Positions 32,806 through 44,340 of a stretch of 64,000 bases of DNA are shown in pieces (the stretch's first letter is position 1; each line of letters starts with the position of its first letter). A program made the position numbers and the translations under genes. Origin of the DNA: Pelomyxa schiedti (taxonomy: Eukaryota; Evosea; Pelobiontida; Pelomyxidae); NCBI GenBank assembly GCA_020536535.1, contig JAHLWZ010000276.1, positions 3,575 to 67,574 of the forward strand, given 5' to 3'. The notes under the pieces were generated by a model, which was not told where the DNA came from, did no database searches, and saw only the letters and a list, made by a program, of their open reading frames with translations.

Positions 32806-34248
32806 ATGAGGCCGTTGTTACTTAAGGCGCACACGCGTCCAATAACGCACATCGAGTTCAACAAAGAGGGCGATCTGCTGTGGTCAACATCAAAAGACAA
32901 CTCTCCTGTGGTACTTATGCGTGTTCTAATGTTTTTTTCTCCCCTTGTTGTTGTTTTGCTTTGTATTTGTTCCTAACGACGATGAAATGAGTAGCTGTGG
33001 AGGGTGGAAAATGGTGAGAGGATTGGTACTTATGATGGGCACACTGGTTCCGTTTGGTTTTGCTCTGTTTCGGCAAACTCAAGATTACTTCTCACTGCAA
33101 GTGCCGACCATACTGTTAAACTGTGGGACGCCAGGAGAGGTAATGCTTTACCATTTTGCGGTTGTCATTTCACACGTCCAGGTGCGGAACTAACTACCTT
33201 TCCCCACCCAAACCCCGTTCGTTGTGTTCAATTCAGTGCTGGTGACAACTTCTACGTTTCGGCAACCGATCAGGTTTGTTCTGATCACATTCTGCTACTC
33301 TAATTTACTGGCATTTAGGTGTTCCATAAGGCCCCACATATTTTGATTTATAAATTGGCGGCAGACCCGCATGATAATTCTTCTACTCCCGTCATGGATA
33401 TCCTAGGGCCAAACCCTGAGATGAAAATCAACAACGTTGCCTGGGGTCCGCTCAATAGGTTTTTCTTCTCGTATTATTGTTCTATTATGTTGACAAAGTG
33501 AAAGGACATTATATTGTTGCAATGAAGACGCCACCGTAAGAATATATGACACTGAAAGTGGGAAACAAATTGTACTGCCGCTATCCTCGGTCTTTTTGAT
33601 CTAATTTTTCTGTAGGGGGAACTCAGGGATCATGCTAAATCCGTCGTGCAGCTTCAATTCGATCAACACCAATTACTCTTTGTGACTGCTTCCAAAGACG
33701 GCACAGCCAAGTATTCTGTCAACCATCACCTCCATTAACTCTTTCTAGATTGTATGATGTTCGAACAAATAAACTGCTGAAGACTTACGAGACTGGCCGA
33801 CCTGTCAACGTTGCCACAATATCTCCTCTTAAAGTATGCATTATGTCCCACAGCCAAACCCTCAATTAGACATCAATAGGATCACGTTCTCCTTGGAGGA
33901 GGTCAAGATGCCGGCATAGTCACAACCACTTCACATGATACCAAACAGTTCAAAGCAGTACTCTTTGACCTCATTCGTGAAAATGAGATAGGCCGTATCG
34001 CCGGCCATTTCGGTCCCATCCACACCGCTCAGTTCACTCCCGACGGAAAAGGCTACGCCAGTGGCTCGGAGGATGGTTATGTCCGGCTCTACATGTTTGA
34101 CAAGTCCTACCTTGAAGAAGGTAGACCCAAAGCAGCCAAAACCGCGTCAACTACAACCACAACAACCGCATCATCAGAATCCACAAGCACAACAACAACC
34201 ACCACCAAGACAAAGACCAAGGCCCCCAAAACCAGCAGCAAATCCTGA
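32806..34248 (+). CDS. EIF3I: Eukaryotic translation initiation factor 3 subunit I
   Basis: ATG at 32806, stop at 34248. The opening [20 protein letters not shown] then [16 protein letters not shown] is the signature eIF3i/TRIP-1 start. After introns come [64 protein letters not shown] and [20 protein letters not shown], ending [14 protein letters not shown] with a Thr/Lys-rich tail. These are the WD repeats of a seven-bladed propeller. eIF3i joins eIF3b and eIF3g in the 43S initiation complex. The C-terminal tail (about 40 residues of Thr/Ser/Lys) is longer than usual. Confidence 0.93.
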
Positions 34249-34488
34249 GAGCGACTCCCTCCCAGTAGTCACCCTCAAATCACTGACACTTACACACAAC
34301 TATCTAATGTACCACATCTTAGATGGTGCCTTTGTGTTAAACACTTGATGCTGCTCCCTTTCCCAAAAGTACTCTGGATTTTGGAAAACAAGAAAGAATA
34401 TTTCCTTTGTCTATTATGCACAACAGCCTTTTTGTTTTTCACTTTGTTTAGATTAGAATAAACAACCCCTATCACCCTACATTGGTGA

Positions 34489-37400
34489 TTAGGAGGACAA
34501 AGCAGCCTTAAGTTCATCCAAGTGTGTTAGCAGTCCAACAAATACACCAAACACCTTTGGAAAAGTTAGGGGCATTCAATGTAGGGCAGGGAAGACAGTA
34601 CATGTTGCATATTAAATATGTCCACATCAGAACGTGGTCTCAACACATTGGGTGCAAATACGATGGCTAGTGAGAATTGAAATTTAGATGCAGAAAGATG
34701 CGGAAGAGAATTGGGAACCTATATTCTTCTTATCCATTTTGTTGGATGCGGAGAGTTCCGTTACTTGGTGCAGGAATTGAAGGAGGTAGAGCAGAGTAGA
34801 GCAGTTAGGTGCCGGAAGCTGTTTCAAGAGAACCAGCACTTCCGGAACGAATTTCGGCCCATCCACAATGCTATCTTTAGTACGTGTTAAGTAATTCTGT
34901 GTTACTGGGTGTTTTGGGTACCAAGTTCGAGGAAGTCATTGTATAAATCAAAAGAGAATAGCGGATCTACCATGTCCCTGGAAGAACATCAGAAGTGAGA
35001 GGAATGTTAATCAGGATACCTGAAGAAGGCCTTCAGAACGGCACCGCAGGTAAGAGGATCATTGGCACTGGTAAAGGTAAAGTCGGGTGTTGCTAGTAGG
35101 ATTTGAGTGTGCAAGAAGTTGGAAAAAATTTTAAAATACATTCTATGTATTGTCTCAGTGCCGCTACTCTTGTAGCGGAACCGGAAAGCCTAAATAAGCC
35201 TTCAGTGCTCATAGCTATTTTGTTGTTGTAAATCATTCAGATAACAAGAGCAGTGGGTGGTCGTACATGGAATTAGGTGTTCAGTTAGTCTGGTAACTAT
35301 GTTTGGCACACCAGTTCCCGCATTTTCTCTGGCAATGAGTTCGGCCAAAGGAACACCAAAAACTGTTTTGTGTCAGAGAGAAGGCTGTGTGTTCTAATCT
35401 TGCATAATACCTTTATTTTTTCGTGCCAACTCTTCGAGTATTTTTGAAATCTGTGTGTGAAACCTTTTCTTGTCATCGTCGTTTGCAAATCTCAGAGTGA
35501 CTCGCTGTTCTGCCTGAATCAGTGTTACCTCTATTTTCGCATCTTTGTAACAAATAAGTGAGTTCCCTTTTTTCTGGGGCACACTCTACCATTCGTTTCC
35601 AACCGCAGATTTGCCCATGGAAATGCATTGGCAGGAATCCATTTGCCAATTTCTTTTTTATTCCGTGAAGCTAGTAAAACAAGATCGGAAAACACAAAGT
35701 AATGCCTTACGAATATATGTATCAAATTGGAAGAAAAATGCTGCATACCGTGTGGAGGTTTTCTTGGTTTTCTTTTTCACAAGAGCCACACAATCTCCAT
35801 CAGAGACGATTTGCCTATTTTCATCTTCGGGGAGCAACTTAAAATAAAATAAATAATCCAACCACTGAAATAGGTAGTACCTTTGACCATCCACCAATTT
35901 TTCGCACCACTTCAATTACTGCAGCTCTGGCAGATAGAGTAAATAACAAGGATATTGGTACATGCAAATAATACCTCCTTCTTCCTTTCAGAACTGATTC
36001 ATGTACAACTTTGCCCCAGTGGCCTGTAAAAGTTTACATCAGCTACTATTCTCTGTCAAGTGGGAGAAGATAAAATAACAAGGAAGCGTAATCACCAACA
36101 AGAGCTTGAAGCTCTGCAAAACTGGTGTATGCCGGGCATGTGGAAGGTATTGCATCAACAAACCTCTTGTCAAATGGTGAGGAGCAAAAGAGAAAAACGG
36201 TGTAATACTTGGAAGGCCATCTCATAGTTGGAAAGGTGGTTAAGAGGTGATGTCATTAGGTCATTTAAGCTCAGTCCGTAATAGCTTGTGGCACTAGCTT
36301 TTTCCAAAAAAGCAGCAAAACGGGAGTTTGCCTGAGAAAGGTGCTCTACAGTGCTGTGGCAAGCTTGATAATTTTGCACGTATACACCTGGGATTTGGAA
36401 CGATAAGGAACGCAGATAAATGGATGCAATGACAACCATAAACAGAAAATCTTGGAGCAATTTGTGTGAATATCCGAGCAACTCCATCAAACTTTGGGTA
36501 GTTTGTATCAAGTAACTGAGCAAAACTCAGGGGATAAAATATTTTAAAGGTAGTATTACGTCTTCAATGAGTTTCAAAACTTCTTGATGTAGCATATACA
36601 ATTGTTGTACTTTCCCAAAAATAAGAGGCACATCACTTGCAGGTATTACCTTAGATTGGGCTAAGTTGCAAAAAGTTGAGACAGAGGCCTACAGCTTCTC
36701 CAGATTTATCTTCTTGCAGAGGAAGCAGGAAACTCTTGAAAGTTGTTGGATGAAGTCACACTAGGTTGTGGTGGACATACATAAACTATTGCCGCTAGTT
36801 TTTGATTATAAGTGCGCTCTGCTTTCAACAATTCTCGGTATGCTTGTACTCTTGGTAAAGAGTAATCCCTCTCTAGAAGGCAAGTCAAAAATTAGATAAG
36901 TAACAAGTAAAAATTGGCACACTTATAATTGCATATTGTCTTCGGGCAAGCTTGCCTCGCCAAAGAGCTTGAATTCTCACAATTTGTTTCTTGAGTGTAT
37001 TAGAAGAGCCCCAACGGAACATATCTTTACACACCAGAGGAATATTTTTATGTGGCATCTCTCTGACTCGTGATTTGAGTTTATACGCATAGGCTCCAGT
37101 AGCATCGGTTAATTGAGCATTACCATCGGCAGTGCTGGAGGAAGAGTCATTTAACACAGCTGCGCTTCTAACTTCAGTTGTTGCTGGAGAAGTTACTGGA
37201 GCAGTAGCAGTTGTAGTTGTGTTCCCCCCTATGGCACCCCCAACAATAGAACCAGAGGAGATCAAAGAAAGCCAAGATTCATCAAATGGCTTTTGTTGAC
37301 TCACTGATACTCCTGGGGAAGGAGACTTGTGAGGTACAGGTGGGAGGTGCTTTTCTGGGGCATGGTGACTGGGTTTATCTTGCTGTGATACTTGCGAGGA

Positions 37401-39434
37401 AGGAGGTTCATCCAAAGAAATTACCGGCATTTCCGAACCTGTATTTGGGCATGTTGAACTTTGGGGGTCACTTTCAGGAGACGAAGGTGGTGAAGGCGAT
37501 GTTGCTGCTGGGGGAGGCAACGGTGGAGGGCCATCAACAGCCTCCTTGTGACCTGGATCTTTTTGGTCAAATCTTGGGGAAGTCTCAGGTGGTGTAACCG
37601 GGCTTGTGTGCTTTTCTGAGAGTGGTGGTCTAGAAACTTTTGGCGGAGGCAGGGGCTTAGCTGCTCTTTGCGGTGGCGGTGTAGCAGGTGTTGTAGTTGT
37701 AGAATCGGTGGATTGTTGTAACTGGTTGGGGGTGCGTCTGGTTCCTAGCTGAAACTTACTTGCTGCTGGCGAGTTATGGTGCTGCACAGTAACAAATTTG
37801 TTACTATCAGTACTTGATGTAGAAGTAGTGGGAGAATTTGGGGTGCCTGGGGCAGATTGTGGAGTAGCACACTGGTCATTAGTATTACTAGAAGTTGATT
37901 CAGCCAACTCAAGGCCATCTTTTTGGGATGTAGAAAGTGAAGGTTGAGGAGTCTCTGAGTGTTGAGGCTGATTGTTAGCTGTTGACTCTTGAACTGACGA
38001 ACAGTCATGTTGAGGGGATTCTGAAGTTATTGCTAGGGGAGAGAGGGGGACTTCATGAGAAGGTTCACTAGTTGGTGGGACTGAAGGGGGTTGATTTGCG
38101 TGGGTGGGCAGTATTGGTTGTCCTGTACCAGTGGTGGAACTCTTGAGGGTAGGCTTTGGAGGACAAGGTGTTTGCCTTGTTGTCATTGGAGAATACGTTG
38201 CCGGTTTTGGGGAGGAGGGAGGTTTAGGAGTAAAGAGCACAGGTACGGTGATAATGTCAATGGAATGTTCCATTTTTGGGCTCTCGCTCTTTTCTAAGGC
38301 TGGTTGCGAGTTAGAACTGGAATCGGCGCGAGGTGATTCAACGGAATTGACTGGAAGACTCTCTTTAGATGGAGCTGGTTGCGTATGTACCGGTGAAGGT
38401 GAAGCGGTATTGGGGTGTACTGAAGGATCCTGGTGAGGTGGTACCGATTTTGGTGGAGGTGGTCTTGGAAGAGTGGGAGATGACGATCCTGTGGCAGGGG
38501 GAGGAGACTTTGGTCCTGCAGGAAGGGTTCGAAGAGGAGGGGTTGGAGGAGCAGAGCTTGTTTTTGCGGTGACCGGGTGGACACTAGGGGTTGTCTTGGG
38601 TGGTGGCGGCGGTGGTTGTGTTGTTGCCGGTGCAGTGGTACTAGTACCGCCCGGAAAGTTCGTGGTTTTAGTTACTGGAGCTTGTGGAGATTCAGAATCT
38701 GCAGTTTGTGGCTGAGTGCTCTGAGATGGTGGAGGAGAAACTGTTCGTCTCTCCGTGGTAGAGCTGTGCTGTTGGTTGTTGTTGCTAGTAACTACAGGGG
38801 GAGTACCAGTTACAGGTGCAGCGGAGGAATCCGTATTTGCCAACGCAGTTGCACATACAGGTGTATTTGGATTTGACTCTGTTCCATTGATGCTGCGGGT
38901 TGGTGGTGGTGACATGGAGTGCTGCTTTTGTGCTGGTTTTGTGGTGATGCCCCCGGTTGAGGAAGGGTTGGAAGACCGCAATGAGGTGTTACTCTGTGAA
39001 TGAGTAAGAGCTGCAGATGTGGTGGCAGGAGTGGGTGGTAAGCAGGAGGAAGAGGATAGGGGTGTTGGTAGCCTTCTTGGGTTTGGCAATGGTCTTGGAG
39101 TTGCCTATTTTTTTGTTTACATTGAATATATTACCATAAAGGTAACCCACCACATTATAATGTCATAGACTTGATAAAAGGCATAGATAAAAATAATAAA
39201 ACAAAAACAGAGAACAAACAAACGTACGTGGAGATTCCCCGGCGACGATGACGTAGGGTTCTGCGAACCACCCCCGCCACCGCCATGCGCCAGCACGCCA
39301 TTATGGGTTGTAGTTGTCGTTGTAGTTGCGGTGCTCGTTGCAACCGCGGGCCCTGGTGGTTGTGCACCCATAACTGTGTCGCCTCCCCCGACGCTTGTAG
39401 CCCCTCGTGGCGACGGCGACGACGTTGTGGCCAT
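34489..39434 (-). CDS. IQ-DH-PH-RhoGAP protein (dual Rho regulator)
   Basis: The true start is the ATG at 39434 (MATTSSPSPRGATSV); an intron ending near 39102 joins exon 1 to a ~700-residue Pro/Ser/Thr-rich region. An IQ motif follows (IVRIQALWRGKLARRQYA, near 36940-36990). The DH domain begins AYRELLKAERTYNQKLAAIV and includes YGLSLNDLMTSPLNHLSNYE near 36240-36290. A PH-like region reads QRYYLFQWLDYLFYFKLLPE through VTLRFANDDDKKRFHTQISK. The RhoGAP domain runs from about 35250: DPLTCGAVLKAFFR | DMVDPLFSFDLYNDFLE, VLLKQLPAPNCSTLLYLLQF, SASNKMDKKN, LAIVFAPNVLRPRSDVDIF, ending VFGVFVGLLTHLDELKAAL at 34489. DH-PH activates and RhoGAP inactivates Rho GTPases at membranes or the cortex. The GAP arginine-finger loop was not located. 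Confidence 0.8.
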
Positions 39435-39597
39435 CACTGATTAAGTGGTTAGTGAGTTGATGAGACTCACTGGCGTGCTCTGTGTCTTTTGGCTGTTGTG
39501 TGTGGGTGTTACGCGAAAGCTGCCAAACAACGATTTTTTTTTCGTTTTTGCAGATTTCTAGAGGCATCCATCGCACACCACAGGTGGAAATTCCAGT

Positions 39598-41922
39598 TCA
39601 TGAGGCGTTGAATGTTTCCTCTCTTCCCAACATGGAATCCAACCAAGCTTCAGTTGTGTTGCGCCTGAATGGCACTGTCCTGTTGGAACCTTTGATGTGA
39701 GTTGTGAAATACACGTCCAGCTCTGCGATTGTGAATCCAAACTTGTCCATTATGAATCGGGCAGCTCCCTGAGACGACATCACGAGAGGCATGAAGTGCT
39801 GGCGAATGATGTCAATGTCAATGGTCGGGAACTTGTGCAGGAGCATCTTCCATTGCTCCAGTTGGAAGTCAAAGTACAATTGGAGAGGCAACCAGTGGTC
39901 AAACATCTCGACGACCTGCAGTTGTTGGTTAGTGTAGTGAAAAAACAGTGGGAGGTTACTTGACTTACTTCATTCAGAGTGATTCCAAAGGTGTCAATCA
40001 ACCACAGTGCACAGTTCGTCCTTGTCGATTTGACAATCAACCTGTAAAGGAGCCTGTTGTTGTCCCTTTTGATGTGGATGGATTCAAGACCGAACTGTGT
40101 GATTGCCCACTTGATAGACTTGCTTGATTGAAGTACATATTCTTCTGTGTTCATCAAGCACTTGGCAGCAACATCTTTGGTTAACATTGAGCAGTCAACC
40201 AAGGTGACAAACTTCTGGAATTTTGCAAGGCTCAGGCTCATGAATCTCGACAAGAGCATTTCCAAGAGGTCAGTGTGTCCACCTTGGTTCAGATCACCGG
40301 GGAAAGCCTCCAGAAGGTGAATGAGGGTATCACACTGGAAACTTTTGACTCCCTTCTGTGGCAGTGTGTTCCAGATTGACCTTTTGATAATTTCAGGAGA
40401 CAAGTGTTGAAAGCACCACTCCGATGCTTTGGCACCAAATTGAGTCAGACACATTTGAGCCAATTTTTCGGCAGCTGGGGCACATGAATTCACAGATTCC
40501 ATCACACTGAAATGTGATTCCAACCAATTTGCAATTTCAATGTTTCCAGAAAAAAGTGCCTTTTGGAGGGAAAGCTGAAGGTCGCCAGGTTGCAGCTCCA
40601 CTCTCGTTGAGAGCCACTGTGGAAGAGCACATTCACCTCCGAGTGTGGAACACGCACACACAAAAGTGGATGCTGTTGGGATGAAATGCTGTTCAGTGAC
40701 AAGCCACTCAACAAACTTCACATCCCCAACCACCCTGCACATTTCATTCATGTAAGCACTTGGTGCACCATACGGAACCGCAGAAATCACCCATTTGGCA
40801 ATTTCGAATGTCTTTATCCTTGGCAGTAAATACAAAGGGGATTTCTTCAGAGACCCATCCACCATCTTTCAACCATTGACACAATTCAACGGTGCTGTAT
40901 TTGTTGCTCAAAAGTGGTGACAATAAGTTGAACCTCTTGAGCTGGAAATTGTCAATGCACCACTTGATGTTGCTGGGTGCATCACCCATTAAAACCTCCT
41001 CAGCCAAACTTTTTAAAACGGCAGGAGTCCACCTCTTGATCAGGTTAAACTCACCCAGCACCCACTTGAGCACCTCAATGTGACCCTTCAGTGCCGCAGC
41101 ACTGAGGCCTGGCATAAAGATCCACTTGGCCTCATTCCACCCAATCCCAAAAGCACACACAAACCACTTCACAGTCTCGACACTTCCACTCATCAATGCA
41201 CTTTGAAGGACGTTGCAATGACCACATGATTCCCTGACAAACTCCCTCAGCTCATTCCTCAATTGTTCCACAACATCCACAGTGGACCCACCTCCATCAA
41301 CAACACCAACAGAACCACAACCAATGCAACAACAATAATAACTTCCAATTGAATCACAACCCCAACCCCACTGGGGCACCACGCGGCCATCCCACAATGA
41401 CAAAGGGAACGTGCCCTCTGCGTTGATCACACCCTCGCCACCGCCCCCACTCCCAAACATGATCCGCGCCGCTTCCACGTTGCCAGCCTCGCACAGCCCA
41501 TCGGCAACACACGCGGCCTCCTTGATGGTTCGCATCCGATGCACCAACCAGCACTCCCTCCTGCCTCTGCCGCCGCCGCGGCATCCCACAATCGGGGGCC
41601 GAGGGCGTGTCCTCGCGATGATCCAGGCCACGCACGAGGGGCTCCCCGCCACCGCGGCGGCCTTGATCGCCCGGTAGTGCGGCACCGTGTTGGGACACTC
41701 GCGGCACCTGCGCAGTTCGCGGGTGCAGGCGAGCCCAACAAGCGGGAACATCGCCTCGGCAACTCGGAACACATCGACGTTTACGGGGGCCGAGGATGGG
41801 GAGGGAGAGGGGGAACCGGGGCTGTAGTCGAGCCATCCCGGCGCCACCACGTTGTCCCACACAACACGCGACGTCGCCAGAATGCGATCGGTGTTGCGTT
41901 GCTTCTCGGTGGTGCCCGTCAT
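39598..41922 (-). pseudogene. Ankyrin-like repeat gene, tandem copy 1, with a frameshift
   Basis: ATG at 41922 (MTGTTEKQRN), intron 39916-39968 (53 nt), stop at 39598. It matches copy 2 nearly residue for residue (SRVVWDNVVAPGW, AAVAGSPSCVAWIIARTR, ALKGHIEVLKWVLGEFNL). At 40837-40841 it has one extra base (GGGG on the plus strand where copy 2 has GGC), so the frame closes soon after EEIPF, about 360 residues in, and the remainder (LPRIKTFEIAKWV...) is in another frame. Without the extra base the length would be 756 aa. Either a young pseudogene or a homopolymer sequencing error. The stop is about 160 bp from the RhoGEF-GAP start. Confidence 0.75.
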
Positions 41923-41969
41923 CGACCAACGAATTTAATTCGATTGGAGACAAAATTGGATGGATCATT

Positions 41970-44293
41970 CTATCCCTTTGCCACGCGGGCAGGAAGGTGT
42001 TGGTGCGTTTCATGAGGATCCTCTCTTCCCAACATGGAGTCCAACCAAGCTTCAGTTGTGCTGCACCTGGATGGCACTGTCCTGTTGGAACCTTTGATGT
42101 GAGTTGTGAAAAACACGTCCAGCTCTGTGATTGTGAATCCAAACTTGTCCACTATCAATCGAGCAGTTCCCGGAGATGACATCACGAGAGGCATGAAGTG
42201 CTGGCGAATGATGTCAATGTCAATGGTCGGGAACTTGTGAAGGAGCATCTTCCATTGCTCCAGTTGGAAGTCCAAGTACCATTGAAGAGGCAACCAGTGG
42301 TCAAACATCTCGATGACCTGCAGTTGTGGCGTTGAGTCAGTGACATAATGGTGGAAGTGTTGACTTGGCTTACTTCATTCAGAGTGATCCCAAAGGTGTC
42401 AATCAACCACAGTGCACAGTTCGTCTTTGCCGATTTGACAATCAATCTGTAAAGGAGGCTGTTGTGGCCCATTTTGATGTGGATGGATTCGAGACTGAAA
42501 TGTGTGATTGCCCACTTTATGGACTTGCTTGATCGAAGTGCATATTCTTCTGTGCTCATCAAGCACTTCGCCGCAACATCTTTGGTGATCATTGAGCAGT
42601 CAACCAAGGTGACAAACTTTTGTAATTTTGCAAGGCTCAGGTTCATGAATCTCGACAAGAGCATTTCCAAGAGGTCAGTGTGCACGCCTTGGTTCATGAA
42701 ACCAGGGAAAGCCTCCAGAAGGTGAATGACGGTGTCACACCTGAAACTTTTGACTCCCTTCTGCTGCAGTGTGTTCCAGATTGAACTTTCAATGATTTCA
42801 GGAGACAAGCGTTGAAAGCACCACTTCGATGCTTTGGAACCAAGTTGAGTCAGACACATTTGAGCCAATCTTTCGGCAGCTGTGGCACACGAATTCACAG
42901 ATTCCATCACACTGAAATGTGATTCCAACCAATTTGCAATTTCAATGTTTCCAGAACAAAGTGCCTTTTCGAGGGAAAGTTGAAGGTCAGCAGGTTGCAG
43001 TTCCACTCTCGTTGAGAGCCACTGTGGAAGGGCACATTCACCTCCGAGTGTGGAACACGAACACACAAAAGTGGAGGCAGTGGCGATGAAATGATTTTCA
43101 GTGACAAGCCACTCAACAAACTTCACATCCAACATTTTGCACATTTCATTCAGTGTGTAGACACTTGGTGGTTCTCCATAAGGCACTGCAGAAACGAACC
43201 ATTTGGCGATTTCGAATGTCTTTATCCTTGGCAGGAAAAACAAAGGCATTTCTTCAGAGACCCATCCACCATCTTTCAACCATTGACACAATTCAACGGT
43301 GCCGTGTTTGTTGCTCAAAAGTGGCGACAATAAGTTGCACCTTTTGAGCTGGAAATTGTCAATGCACCACTTGATGTTGCTGGGTGCATCACCCATTAAA
43401 ACTTCCTCAGCCAAACTTTTTAAAACGGCAGGAGTCCACCTCTCCATCAGGTTAAACTCACCCAACACCCACTTGATCACCTCAATGTGGCCCTTCAGTG
43501 CCGCAGCACTGAGGCCTGACATAAAGATCCACTTGGCCTCATTCCACCCAATCCCAAAAGCACACACAAACCACTTCACAGTCTCGACGCTTCCACGCCC
43601 CAATGCACTTTGAAGGACGTTGCGATGACCACATGATTCCCTGACAAACTCCCTCAGCTCATTCCTCAATTGTTCCACAACATCAACAGTGGAACCAGCT
43701 CCAACAGAACCAACAGAACCACAACCAATGCAACAACAACAATTGTTGTTGCCATTTGCGATCGAATCACAACCCCAACCCCACTGGGGCACCGCGCGGC
43801 CATCCCACAATGACAAAGGGAACGTGCCCTCGCCACCGCCGCCACTCCCGAACATGACCCGCGCCGCCTCCACGTTGCCAGCCTCGCACAGCCCATCGGC
43901 AACACACGCGGCCTCCTTGATGGTTCGCATCCGATGCACCAACCAGCACTCCCTCCTGCCTCTGCCGCCGCCGCGGCATCCCACAATCTGGGTGCGTGTC
44001 CTCGCGATGATCCAGGCCACGCACGAGGGGCTCCCCGCCACCGCGGCGGCCTTGATGGCCTCGTAGTGCGGCGCCTCGTCGGGACACTCGCGGCACATGC
44101 GCAGTTCGCGGGTGCAGGCGAGCCCAACGAGCGGGAACATCGCCTCGGCAACTCGGAACACGTCGACGTCGCAGTTCCAGGAGGGGGAACCGTAGTCGTG
44201 GAGCCATCCCGGCGCCACCACGTTGTCCCACACAACACGCGACGTCGACAGAATGTGATCGATGTTGCCTTGCTTCTCGGTGGTGCCCGTCAT
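41970..44293 (-). CDS. Ankyrin-like repeat protein, tandem copy 2
   Basis: ATG at 44293 (MTGTTEKQGN), exon 1 to 42374, intron 42318-42373 (56 nt, GTAAGC...CTGCAG), exon 2 to the stop at 41970; 755 aa. The N-terminus holds RVVWDNVVAPGW and a Cys/Arg block (ACTRELRMCRECP). The body is repeats of about 33-36 residues with GHIEVIKWVLGEFNL, GNIEIANWLESHF and DVKFVEWLVTENHF cores, and the last exon has WKMLLHKFPTIDIDIIRQHF. Nothing catalytic is visible; a binding scaffold is likely. The start is 47 bp from the stop of copy 3 and the stop 47 bp from the start of copy 1, so the duplicated unit includes the spacer. Confidence 0.85.
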
Positions 44294-44340
44294 CGATCGA
44301 TCGCCGACGATAACGAATTTAATTCCAAAATTTTTTTTTG

